DNA of 14,462 nucleotides from QHWK01 sp035315685 (GCA_035315685.1 DATFXR010000091.1:1-14462); one strand, 5' to 3'; positions 1-7,645 are shown, counted from the first letter of the stretch. The notes: generated by a model not told the origin, from the sequence alone. Made by a program: numbers and translations.

Positions 1-1454
1 GTGTGTGTGACCGGCGGCCCCGTGGGGGGTGTCCGGTCGGACGGATGGGACGGACGTGACGCGGCCGCACGATGGGCGGCGGGTTCCTCGTCCCCGGGAT
101 GCGCGGGCTTCACCGGCTCAGGTGCGCGAGGCCCATAGAACGTCAAAAAGACCAACCGGAACATGTAGATCGCCGTCAGCAGCGACGTCAGGATGCCTAC
201 GGTCCACAGGATCACGTGGCCGCCGGCGAACGTGCGGAACAGGATCTCGTCCTTGCTGAAGAACCCGGCGAAGCCGGGCACACCGGCGATCGCGATCGAG
301 CCGATCAGGAAGGTCCAGTAGGTAATCGGCAGCGCCGACTTCAACCCGCCCATCCGACGGAGATCCTGCTCGCCGGCGAGCGCGTGAATCACCGCTCCCG
401 ATCCGAGGAAGAGGAGCGCCTTGAAGAACGCGTGTGTGTAGAGGTGGAAGATCCCGGCCGCGTAGGCGCCGACGCCCATGGCGAGAAACATGTACCCGAG
501 CTGCGACACCGTCGAGTACGCCAGCACGCGCTTGATGTCGTTCTGCACCAGGCCGATCGTCCCGGCCATCAGCGCCGTCGCCGTGCCGATGACCGCGACC
601 ACCAGCAACGTCTGCGGCGCATGGCCGAAGAGGACCGCGTTGCGCCCGATCATGTAGACGCCGGCGGTCACCATGGTCGCGGCGTGGATGAGCGCCGAGA
701 CGGGGGTCGGGCCTTCCATGGCATCCGGCAGCCACACGTACAGCGGAATCTGCGCCGATTTGCCCGTGGCGCCGACGAACAGCAGCAGCGTGATCAACGA
801 GATCGTGCCGAAATCGGTTTCGGGACCCATCGGCGCGACTGCGCGCGCGAGCTCCTGAAAGTCGATGGTTCCGAAGCGCACGAACGCGAGCAGGACTCCG
901 AGCACGAAGCCGAAGTCGCCGATGCGGTTGACGATGAACGCCTTCTTGCCGGCGTCGGATGCGGACTTCTTCTGGAACCAGAATCCGATCAGAAGATACG
1001 AGCAGAGGCCCACGCCTTCCCAGCCGACGAACATCACGAGGAAGTTCGCGCCGAGGACGAGCACGAGCATGAACGCAGCGAACAGGTTCAGGTACGAGAA
1101 ATAGCGCGCGTACTCGGGGGCGGTCTCCTCGTGCATGTACGCCGTCGAGTAGATGTGAATCAGCGACCCGATACCGGTGACCACGAAGATCATCACCGCC
1201 GACAGCGGATCGAGCCGCAGCGTGAAATCGGCACGAAAGTCGCCGGACGCAATCCAGGTGTAGACCTGGTTGACGATCGCGCGCGACTCCGGCTCGAGCT
1301 GCAGCAGCCGCATCACCGACAACAGCGCGACCGCGAACGATCCGATCATCGCGCCGCAGGCCACCGCGCCGGCCGCCGCCTTCGACACACGCCGGCCGAA
1401 ACTGGCGTTGACCAGGAAGCCGAGGAACGGGAGCGCGGGAATCAGCAACAGCAT
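1..1454 (-). CDS. nuoL: NADH-quinone oxidoreductase subunit L (NuoL), 3' end cut by window
   Basis: Antiporter-like proton-pumping subunit of the complex I membrane arm. The frame opens with ATG at 1454 (MLLLIPALPFLGFLVNASFG) and stays open to position 1, giving about 484 complete codons; the C-terminal helices, including the long lateral helix, lie outside. Diagnostic segments are GWEGVGLCSYLLIGFW (catalytic Glu at residue 146, matching E. coli E144), GATGKSAQIPLYVWLPDAMEGPTPVSALIHAATMVTAG (Lys 232, matching E. coli K229) and STVSQLGYMFLAMGVGAYAAGIFHLYTHAFFKALLFL. After LTFYGPRAPEPVKP the chain enters a hydrophilic loop rich in Pro, His, Ala and Ser that reaches the window edge. The start lies 16 nt after the nuoK stop and has no strong Shine-Dalgarno, so coupling to nuoK is likely. 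nuoM and nuoN presumably follow to the left (inference). Confidence 0.96.
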   Translation of the reverse strand, partial: MLLLIPALPFLGFLVNASFGRRVSKAAAGAVACGAMIGSFAVALLSVMRLLQLEPESRAIVNQVYTWIASGDFRADFTLRLDPLSAVMIFVVTGIGSLIHIYSTAYMHEETAPEYARYFSYLNLFAAFMLVLVLGANFLVMFVGWEGVGLCSYLLIGFWFQKKSASDAGKKAFIVNRIGDFGFVLGVLLAFVRFGTIDFQELARAVAPMGPETDFGTISLITLLLFVGATGKSAQIPLYVWLPDAMEGPTPVSALIHAATMVTAGVYMIGRNAVLFGHAPQTLLVVAVIGTATALMAGTIGLVQNDIKRVLAYSTVSQLGYMFLAMGVGAYAAGIFHLYTHAFFKALLFLGSGAVIHALAGEQDLRRMGGLKSALPITYWTFLIGSIAIAGVPGFAGFFSKDEILFRTFAGGHVILWTVGILTSLLTAIYMFRLVFLTFYGPRAPEPVKPAHPGDEEPAAHRAAASRPSHPSDRTPPTGPPVTH

Positions 1455-1470
1455 TGCTGTAGAGCAGTAG

Positions 1471-1773
1471 CTACCATTTCAGCGACACGAACGATTCAGG
1501 GTTCAGCGATTCGCGATGCCGGAACAGCGCGATCACGATGGCGAGACCGACGGCGGCTTCGGCGGCAGCGACCGTCATCACGAAGAACACGATGATCTGG
1601 CCGTCGGCCGACCCGAGCGCGCGACCGAAGGCGACGAACGTGAGGTTCACCGCGTTCAGCATGATCTCCACCGACAGCAGGATCGTGATCAGATTGCGGC
1701 GCACGAAGACGCCGGCCGTGCCGATGGCGAAGAGGATCGCCGACAGAATCAGATAGTGATTCAGCGGCACCAT
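1471..1773 (-). CDS. nuoK: NADH-quinone oxidoreductase subunit K (NuoK)
   Basis: Small membrane subunit (100 residues, the usual length) related to MrpC, part of the proton-translocating arm of complex I. It starts MVPLNHYLILSAILFAIGTAG and has three hydrophobic segments. The two membrane-buried glutamates known to matter in this family are present at the canonical positions: E36 in LLSVEIMLNAVNL and E72 in VAAAEAAVGLAI. The reading frame extends upstream to 1956, but that extension is arginine-rich shadow translation inside nuoJ. The ATG at 1773 is chosen because it shares one base with the nuoJ stop (TGATG), is preceded by AGGAG eight bases upstream, and gives the exact family length. Confidence 0.98.
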   Translation of the reverse strand: MVPLNHYLILSAILFAIGTAGVFVRRNLITILLSVEIMLNAVNLTFVAFGRALGSADGQIIVFFVMTVAAAEAAVGLAIVIALFRHRESLNPESFVSLKW

Positions 1774-2294
1774 CAGCGGCGCTCCTCGCGGCGCGCCAGC
1801 ACGACGGCGCCGACCATCGCCACCAGAATCAGGATCGACGTCACCTCGAACGCGAACCCGTAGTCGGTGAACAGCGACCGTCCGATGGCGCCGACCGAGG
1901 CGACCGCCCCCGCCGGAAAGCCTCCGGAATCGCCGCCGCGGCCGAGCGCCCACCACAGCTCCGCGACGAGCAGCAGCGCGAGCGCCGCGCCGAAACGCAT
2001 CGGCCCGGGACGCATCAGCGGGTGGACGCGCTCATCGTACTCGGTGTCTTCATGCGGCGCGTTCAGCAGCATGACGACGAACAGGAACAGCACCATGATC
2101 GCGCCGGCGTAGACGATGATCTGCGTGACGGCGACGAACGGCGCGTCGAGCAGGACGTACAGCCCGGACAGCGCGCCGAACGACGCGATCAGCAGGAGCA
2201 CGCTGTAGATCGGGTTGCGCTGTGCGATGACGAGCAGCGAGGCGGCGATCGCGATGGCGCCGAACAGGTAGAAGGCGACCGTCTCAGAGGCCAA
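1773..2294 (-). CDS. nuoJ: NADH-quinone oxidoreductase subunit J (NuoJ), TTG start
   Basis: Membrane subunit of complex I, 173 residues with about five hydrophobic segments. The conserved core QIIVYAGAIMVLFLFVVMLLN (residues 58-78) contains the tyrosine (Y62) and glycine of the pi-bulge helix that switches during turnover in this family. The N-terminus (ASETVAFYLFGAIAIAASLLVIAQRNPIYSVLLLIASF) matches the usual NuoJ opening, so the start must be close to 2294; the codon there is TTG. A GGGAG lies nine bases upstream and supports it. The gene overlaps the end of nuoH by 11 nt and its stop overlaps nuoK by one base. The direct H-to-J overlap leaves no room for nuoI, which usually sits here. Confidence 0.96.
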   Translation of the reverse strand: MASETVAFYLFGAIAIAASLLVIAQRNPIYSVLLLIASFGALSGLYVLLDAPFVAVTQIIVYAGAIMVLFLFVVMLLNAPHEDTEYDERVHPLMRPGPMRFGAALALLLVAELWWALGRGGDSGGFPAGAVASVGAIGRSLFTDYGFAFEVTSILILVAMVGAVVLARREERR

Positions 2295-3306
2295 AATACA
2301 GCACTCCCGCGGCCGTCACGAGCAGGTTGATCACGGCCACCGGCAGCAGCACCTTCCAGCCGAACGCCATCAGCTGGTCGTAGCGGTACCGCGGCAGCGT
2401 CCATCGCATCCACACATAGAAGAACAGCAGCGCCGCGACCTTCACCAGGAACCAGATCCACCCGATCGACTCGGCGTACGGTCCCTGCCAGCCGCCGAGA
2501 AACAGATCGGTCGCAACCGCAGAGACCGTGACCATGTTGATGTACTCCGCGAGGAAGAACATCGCGAAGCTCATGCTGCTGTACTCGGTGTGATAGCCGG
2601 CGACGAGCTCCTGCTCGGCTTCCGGAAAGTCGAACGGCGCGCGATTGGTTTCGGCGATGCCGGCGGTCAGAAAAATCAGAAACCCGAACGGCTGCAGGAA
2701 GATGAACCAGCGCGGGATCACGCCGAACCAGGTGCCGGCCTGCCGATGGACGATGTCGGTGAGCGAGAGCGAGTTGCCGACGAGCAGCACACCGGCGAGC
2801 GCCATGCCGTACGACAGCTCGTAGCTGATCATCTGCGCCGACGACCGCAGGCCGCCGAGCAGCGAGTACTTGCTGTTCGAGCTCCACCCGGCGAGCACGA
2901 TGCCGTAGACGCCCATCGACGCGATCGCGAAGATCACGAGGATCGCGACGTTGACATCGGCGACCTGCAGGCGCAGCGGCTCCTTCAACAACCCGAGCAG
3001 CGTCGTCTCGCCGCCGAACGGGACCACTGCGAACGCGGAAAAGGCGGCCGTCGCCGAGATGATCGGCGCCAGCCCGAACAGGAGAGCATCGGCGGCGCGC
3101 GGCCGCAGCTCCTCCTTGAACATCAGCTTGATCACGTCCGCGAGCGGCTGGAGGAGGCCCTTCGGTCCGACCAGATACGGCCCGATCCGCTGCTGGATGA
3201 ACGCCGCTACCTTGCGCTCGACGTAGACCATCGCCGCCGCCGAGCTCAGCAGCCCGACGAAGACCACCAGCGTCAGCACCAGCTGAGCGACCAGCAGCGG
3301 CGTCAT
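2284..3306 (-). CDS. nuoH: NADH-quinone oxidoreductase subunit H (NuoH)
   Basis: Core membrane subunit (340 residues, normal length) that forms most of the quinone chamber and joins the peripheral arm to the proton channel. Visible hallmarks are the MVYVERKVAAFIQQRIGP segment (E30-R31-K32), GWSSNSKYSLLGGLRSSAQMISYE, the acidic cytoplasmic loop AETNRAPFDFPEAEQELVAGYHTEYS (E219 onward), and the C-terminal FYVWMRWTLPRYRYDQLMAFGWK. About eight hydrophobic helices can be counted. ATG at 3306 is preceded by GAGAGG eight bases upstream, a good ribosome site. Unlike most nuo operons, the gene upstream is nuoF rather than nuoG, separated by 108 bp holding a large hairpin. The gene downstream is nuoJ, overlapping, rather than nuoI. 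Confidence 0.98.
   Translation of the reverse strand: MTPLLVAQLVLTLVVFVGLLSSAAAMVYVERKVAAFIQQRIGPYLVGPKGLLQPLADVIKLMFKEELRPRAADALLFGLAPIISATAAFSAFAVVPFGGETTLLGLLKEPLRLQVADVNVAILVIFAIASMGVYGIVLAGWSSNSKYSLLGGLRSSAQMISYELSYGMALAGVLLVGNSLSLTDIVHRQAGTWFGVIPRWFIFLQPFGFLIFLTAGIAETNRAPFDFPEAEQELVAGYHTEYSSMSFAMFFLAEYINMVTVSAVATDLFLGGWQGPYAESIGWIWFLVKVAALLFFYVWMRWTLPRYRYDQLMAFGWKVLLPVAVINLLVTAAGVLYFGL
2304..2308 (-). promoter_or_regulatory. Shine-Dalgarno deciding the TTG start of nuoJ
   Basis: GGGAG on the minus strand, nine bases before TTG at 2294 and inside the 3' end of nuoH. No ATG or GTG in frame gives a NuoJ of normal length, so this site is the main nucleotide-level support for the TTG start. 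Confidence 0.55.
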
Positions 3307-3319
3307 TGCACCGGCCTCT

Positions 3320-3406
3320 CACGAAGCCACGAAGGCACGAAGAAGCACGAAGTCTTTTTCGGTACAAGCCACACTTCGTGGCTCTTCGTGTCTTCGTGTC
3401 TTGGTG
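3320..3406. repeat. CACGAAG-heptamer hairpin element in the nuoF-nuoH spacer
   Basis: Four copies of CACGAAG (starting at 3320, 3328, 3336 and 3346) are followed, after a 19-nt loop (3354-3372), by three copies of the complement CTTCGTG (3374, 3384, 3392) and a degenerate CTTGGTG. Pairing the 34-nt arms 3320-3353 and 3373-3406 gives 29 of 34 matches by hand count. There is no T-run after the stem on either strand, so it does not look like a standard intrinsic terminator. It resembles intergenic heptamer repeats I recall from Acidobacteriota and other GC-rich phyla (recollection, not a search). It stops just short of the nuoH ribosome site and the nuoF stop. Confidence 0.85.
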
Positions 3407-3414
3407 GGCGCATG

Positions 3415-4716
3415 TCAGTGGGCTCCCACCGGCTGGGCCGCGCGCCACGGCGCCGGCACGGTGCAGCGCTGTTCCCTGATGTGCGCTTCGTATTCGTGCC
3501 GGAAGTGCTTGAGCGTCGTCTGGACCGGAGTGACCGCCGCGTCGCCGAATGCACAGAGCGTTTTGCCGCCGACGTTGCCCGAGATGCTCGTGAGCAGATC
3601 GAGGTCGCGCATCTGCCCGTCACCGCGCTCGATCCGCCGCAGGATCTTGTGCAGCCAGTCGGTGCCCTCCCGGCACGGCGTACATTTGCCGCACGATTCG
3701 TGGCGATAGAAGTGCAGCAGGTTTTCAGCCAGCCAGACCATGCAGGTCGTATCGTCGAGGACGACGATCGCTGCCGATCCGAGCAGTGACCCCGCTTTCT
3801 GGATGTCGTCGAAGCTGGCGCGGGTGTCGAGCTGATTCGGCAGCAGAATCGGCACGGACGAGCCGCCCGGGATTACCGCCTTGAGCATGCGCCCCTCACG
3901 TACGCCGCCGGCGTGGCCTTCGATCAGCTCACGCAGCGTGACGTTCATCGACGCCTCGAAGACGCCCGGCTTCTTCACGTGGCCGCTCACGCAGTAGAGC
4001 TTAGGTCCGCCGTTCTTCTCCGGCCCGATTGACGTGTACCACTCGACGCCCTTCGAGACGATCACCGGCACGTTGCACAACGTCTCGACGTTGTTCACCG
4101 CGCTCGGCTTGCCGTAGAGCCCGAACAACGCCGGGAACGGCGGCTTGTTGCGCGGCTGCGCGCGCTTGCCTTCGAGCGACTCGAGCAGCGCCGTCTCTTC
4201 GCCCGCTTCGTAGGCGCCGGCGCCGCGATGCACGAAGACATCGCAGTCGAAACCGGAGCCGAGAATGTTCTTCCCGAGGAACCCCTTCGCATAAGCGTCG
4301 GCGATGGCACGCTCGAGCACGTCCTGCACGTGGAAGAACTCGCCACGGATGTAGATGTAGGCGACCGTCGCGCCGATGGCGTAGCACCCGATCGCGCATC
4401 CCTCGACGAGCAGGTGCGGGTTCCGTTCCATCAGCAGGTGATCTTTGAACGTCCCCGGCTCGCTCTCGTCCGCATTGCAGACGATGTAGCGCGGATCGAT
4501 CTTCTTGTCCACGAACTGCCACTTCATGCCGGTCGGAAAGCCGGCGCCGCCACGGCCGCGCAGCCCCGACGCCTTCACCATCTCGATGATCTCGTCGGGC
4601 TTCTTCGTCAGTGCGATCTTCAACGCCTCGTAGCCGCCGTGTGCGAGATAGAAGTCGAGCGTGAACGAGTTCGGCTCGCGAACGTGCGCAATGAGAACGG
4701 GATCGTAGGCAGTCAT
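3415..4716 (-). CDS. nuoF: NADH-quinone oxidoreductase subunit F (NuoF)
   Basis: NADH-oxidising flavoprotein of the peripheral arm: it binds NADH and FMN and carries cluster N3. The 433 residues match normal length. Motifs in order: glycine-rich nucleotide loop GLRGRGGAGFPTGMKW (about 51-66), FMN/NADH region VCNADESEPGTFKDH (79-93), the GAGAYEAGEETALLESLEGKRAQPR region, PSAVNNVETLCNVP, and the N3 4Fe-4S ligands ESCGKCTPCREG (C342, C345, C348) with C388 in GGKTLCAFGD. ATG at 4716 gives a normal N-terminus but has no Shine-Dalgarno. Instead the start lies in a short direct repeat and shares a base with the TGA of a four-codon upstream frame. It usually hands electrons to NuoG, which is not in this cluster. 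Confidence 0.98.
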   Translation of the reverse strand: MTAYDPVLIAHVREPNSFTLDFYLAHGGYEALKIALTKKPDEIIEMVKASGLRGRGGAGFPTGMKWQFVDKKIDPRYIVCNADESEPGTFKDHLLMERNPHLLVEGCAIGCYAIGATVAYIYIRGEFFHVQDVLERAIADAYAKGFLGKNILGSGFDCDVFVHRGAGAYEAGEETALLESLEGKRAQPRNKPPFPALFGLYGKPSAVNNVETLCNVPVIVSKGVEWYTSIGPEKNGGPKLYCVSGHVKKPGVFEASMNVTLRELIEGHAGGVREGRMLKAVIPGGSSVPILLPNQLDTRASFDDIQKAGSLLGSAAIVVLDDTTCMVWLAENLLHFYRHESCGKCTPCREGTDWLHKILRRIERGDGQMRDLDLLTSISGNVGGKTLCAFGDAAVTPVQTTLKHFRHEYEAHIREQRCTVPAPWRAAQPVGAH

Positions 4717-4736
4717 CAGTCGTCAGTCATCAGTCG
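4711..4736. repeat. 12-bp direct repeat spanning the nuoF start codon
   Basis: AGTCATCAGTCG occurs at 4711-4722 and again at 4725-4736, a two-base gap apart. The left copy contains the complement of the nuoF ATG (4714-4716). On the minus strand the right copy supplies another ATG (4730) that opens a four-codon frame (M-T-D-D) ending in a TGA sharing one base with the nuoF ATG. Confidence 0.8.
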
Positions 4737-4825
4737 GCGGTCGGTAGTCCCGATTGCACCAGTCCTTAGTCCCCCGGCCCCCAAGTTCCCCAGTCCCCTC
4801 CCCTGCGACAGCCAGCCCCGAGCCC
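4737..4825. other. Low-complexity AGTCCC-rich spacer between nuoE and nuoF
   Basis: This 89-bp stretch is dominated on the plus strand by degenerate AGTCCC / CCAGTCCCC / GAGCCCC units and is strongly C-biased on that strand, unlike the flanking genes. No gene fits in it. It breaks the otherwise tight spacing of the operon. It looks like slippage-generated or repeat-derived filler; a promoter or RNA structure inside it cannot be excluded. Confidence 0.6.
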
Positions 4826-5434
4826 CTAGCGCCTTCTTCGCTCCACTACGTGATGACAGCCGGAGAGCGCTGCTTCACCGCGCGCCCGCAGGTCGTCGAC
4901 GAGCCTCGCCGCCGCCTCGGGCTGGAGGCACTCGTGCCACGCGTCGTTCACCATCACGACCGGCGCCCGATCGCACGCGCCGAGGCATTCGACTTCCATC
5001 ACCGTGAACGTCCCGGTCGGATCCGTCTCGCCGGGCCTCAGCGAGAGCTTCGTGCAGAGCGCCTCGGTGACGCGCTCCGCGCCATTGACCGCACAGGACA
5101 GTGTGCGGCACACGTTGATCACGAACTTCCCGACCGGCCTGGTGTAGAACATCGTGTAATACGACACGACGTCCTCGACGTCGGCGCGCGTGATCCCGAG
5201 CAATTCCGCGACGTGACGGATGGCGTTCGCCGTGATGTAGCCCTGCTGGTACTGCGCGAGATAGAGCGCCGGCAGCACCGCCGATCGCCGTCGCTCCGGC
5301 GGATACCGCGTGACGATCTCCTCGAAGCGCGCACGATTCTCCGCCGTATAGGCGAATGGCGGCCCTTCGTCCTCGAGCGCGCGCGCCGACTTGTGGAAGG
5401 TGGCATCGTAAGCCATCTTCGGATGAAAGCTCAC
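4826..5434 (-). CDS. nuoE: NADH-quinone oxidoreductase subunit E (NuoE)
   Basis: Thioredoxin-like 2Fe-2S subunit that partners NuoF and carries cluster N1a. The four ligands are C109 and C114 (NVCRTLSCAVNGA) and C150 and C154 (EVECLGACDRAPVVMVND). An upstream helical part includes YPPERRRSAVLPALYLAQYQQGYI and VEDVVSYYTMFYTRPVG, both typical. The start is taken as GTG at 5434, which overlaps the nuoD stop as GTGA and has GGGAG ten bases upstream. An ATG six codons downstream (5416) is the alternative and would give 196 residues. At 202 residues the protein is somewhat longer than usual because of its N-terminal segment and a short tail (SGCHHVVERRRR) of no known role. Confidence 0.96.
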   Translation of the reverse strand: MSFHPKMAYDATFHKSARALEDEGPPFAYTAENRARFEEIVTRYPPERRRSAVLPALYLAQYQQGYITANAIRHVAELLGITRADVEDVVSYYTMFYTRPVGKFVINVCRTLSCAVNGAERVTEALCTKLSLRPGETDPTGTFTVMEVECLGACDRAPVVMVNDAWHECLQPEAAARLVDDLRARGEAALSGCHHVVERRRR

Positions 5435-6612
5435 CGGTCCACGTCTCCCATCACGACGTCAATCGATCCGATCACCGCAATCACGTCCGCAATCAGTCTG
5501 CCGACGATCATGCGCTCGAGCGCCTGGCAGGCCAGCAGCGACGGCGGACGCGATTTCACCCGCCACGGGCGGTTCGTTCCGTCGGAGACGACGTAGTATC
5601 CCTGCTCGCCGCGCGGACCTTCGACCGGCACGTACACTTCGCCGGCCGGCACGGTGAACCCTTGCGAGTAAATCAGGAAGTGCTGAATCAGCGCCTCCAT
5701 CTCGGTGTAGACGCGATCCTTCGGCGGCGGCGTGATGCGCGGGTCGTCGATCGCGTAGGCGCCGGTCGGCGAAATCCGCTGCAACGCCTGACGGCACAGC
5801 TTGGCGCTCTCGCGCATCTCGGCGACGCGCACCGTGTAACGCGCGTACACGTCGCCGGCCGTCTGCGTCGGGACGACGAAGTCGTAGCTCTCGTAGCCGA
5901 GATAGGGAAAGTACTTGCGCACGTCGTAGTCGACGCCCGAGGCGCGCGCGATCGGACCCGCCAGGCTGTAGGCGAGCGCGTCGTCCTTCGAGATGACGCC
6001 GACGCCTTTGGTCCGCTTCAGATAGATCTCGTTCGCGGTGAGAAGGTCCTCGTACTCGTCCAGCTTCGGACCGAAGCGATCCAGGAACGCGGTGACGGCG
6101 TCGTGAAAGCCGCGCGGCAGATCCTCGCGCAGGCCGCCGACCCGCATGTAGCTCGGGAACAGCCGGAAGCCGGCGAGCATTTCGTTGATGTTCAGGAGCA
6201 GCTCGCGCTCACGGAAACAGTAGAGCATCACCGACACGGCGCCGACTTCCATGGCATGGGTACCGAGCCAGACGAGATGACTGTTGATGCGCTGCAGCTC
6301 CGCGATCAGGAGACGGATGTTCGTGACCCGCTCTGGAATGTCCAGGCCGAGCAGCGTCTCGACCGAGAGGCAGAACGCCATGCTGTTGGACTGCGCGCTC
6401 AGGTAGTCCATCCGCTCGACGAGCGGAATCACCTGCTGCCACTTCTTCTGCTCGCAGGTCTTCTCGATGCCGGTGTGCAGGTAGCCGATCGTCGGCGCGC
6501 ACGATCGCACGGTCTCGCCGTCGAGCTCCAGCACGAGCCGCAGCACGCCGTGCGTGCTGGGGTGCTGCGGCCCCATGTTGACGGTCATCGTTTCCGTGCG
6601 GATGTCGGGCAT
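5431..6612 (-). CDS. nuoD: NADH-quinone oxidoreductase subunit D (NuoD)
   Basis: 49-kDa-type subunit derived from the large subunit of NiFe hydrogenases; with NuoB and NuoH it forms the quinone site. The 393 residues begin MPDIRTETMTVNMGPQHPSTHGVLR and end IGSIDVVMGDVDR, both textbook termini. The two quinone-headgroup residues known from Thermus Nqo4 (His38 and Tyr87) align to H21 in PSTHG and Y70 in ERMDYLS, with the same offset of 17. Other signatures are GYLHTGIEK and TNRPWRVKSRPPSLLACQ. The ATG at 6612 is 24 nt after nuoC, with a weak AGAAG upstream. C and D are separate genes, not fused as in E. coli. Confidence 0.98.
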   Translation of the reverse strand: MPDIRTETMTVNMGPQHPSTHGVLRLVLELDGETVRSCAPTIGYLHTGIEKTCEQKKWQQVIPLVERMDYLSAQSNSMAFCLSVETLLGLDIPERVTNIRLLIAELQRINSHLVWLGTHAMEVGAVSVMLYCFRERELLLNINEMLAGFRLFPSYMRVGGLREDLPRGFHDAVTAFLDRFGPKLDEYEDLLTANEIYLKRTKGVGVISKDDALAYSLAGPIARASGVDYDVRKYFPYLGYESYDFVVPTQTAGDVYARYTVRVAEMRESAKLCRQALQRISPTGAYAIDDPRITPPPKDRVYTEMEALIQHFLIYSQGFTVPAGEVYVPVEGPRGEQGYYVVSDGTNRPWRVKSRPPSLLACQALERMIVGRLIADVIAVIGSIDVVMGDVDR

Positions 6613-6636
6613 CGGACTTCTACAACCGGCGATCGA

Positions 6637-7181
6637 TCACGAGCGCGTCAGCCGATCGCGCTCGACGTTCTCTCTGAACTGCTCCGCGGTCACCTGCAGC
6701 GGCTCGCTGGCGATCGGCGTCTTCCGGATCTGCACCGGGTAATCCTTCCGCAGCGGATACCCGTCCCAGTCTTCCGGCATCAGCAGCCGCCGCGGATCGG
6801 GGTGGCCGTCGAAGATGATGCCGAACAGGTCCCACACCTCGCGTTCGAGCCAGTTGGCACCGGGCCAGACGCCGGTGACCGTGCCGACGTGCGCGCCGTC
6901 GGCGTTCAACCGGATTTTCAACCGCAGCCGGAGACGGTTCCCCGGCGAGACGAGGATGTAGACGACCTCGAAGCGCGGCTCGGCCGGCCAGAAATCGACC
7001 GCCGTCAGTTCTGCCAGAAAGGTGAAGGCGAGATCCGGCCGATCGCGCAGCGCGCGGGCGATCGCCGGCAGCGACTCGGCCGGCGCATAGATCGTCGTCT
7101 GGAGATCGACTGACGGCGCGCTCTCGAACTGCGCGCCTGGGACCGCGTCCTGGAGCGAGGCGATGAGCGCGGCGGCATCCA

Positions 7182-7182
<1 letters not shown>
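6637..7182 (-). CDS. nuoC: NADH-quinone oxidoreductase subunit C (NuoC)
   Basis: 30-kDa-type peripheral-arm subunit with no cofactor, 181 residues. The C-terminal signature is clear: NWLEREVWDLFGIIFDGHPDPRRLLMPEDWDGYPLRKDYPVQ (roughly 110-151). The preceding beta-sheet region contains LTAVDFWPAEPRFEVVYILVSPGNRLRLRLKIRL. The start ATG at 7182 shares one base with the nuoB TAA (TAATG), so translation is probably coupled; no separate Shine-Dalgarno is evident. Start and length are as expected for the family. Confidence 0.97.

Positions 7183-7645
<463 letters not shown>

Noticed and set aside
72..1595. A 507-codon plus-strand frame over nuoL
   Set aside because: It is highly charged low-complexity translation antisense to a clear NuoL; it is a shadow of codon bias.
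1774..1956. N-terminal extension of NuoK to 1956
   Set aside because: The extra residues are arginine/glycine-rich, lie inside nuoJ and have no counterpart in the family; the TGATG-coupled ATG gives exactly 100 residues.
3320..3406. Intrinsic terminator between nuoF and nuoH
   Set aside because: The stem is large but imperfect, and no T-run follows it in the transcribed direction; a terminator in mid-operon would also cut off essential membrane subunits.
2189..3448. A 419-codon minus-strand frame overlapping nuoH in another frame
   Set aside because: Its N-terminal part translates the CACGAAG repeat and the rest is arginine-rich shadow of nuoH; NuoH in the adjacent frame is unmistakable. 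It is not a remnant of nuoG, since no Fe-S cysteine motifs are present.
4711..4736. CRISPR-like array from the ATCAGTC direct repeats
   Set aside because: The units are only 12 bp with a two-base gap and have no unique spacers; they are low-complexity repeats.
5356..7113. A 585-codon plus-strand frame over nuoD and nuoC
   Set aside because: It is antisense to two well-supported complex I genes and has no recognisable domain.
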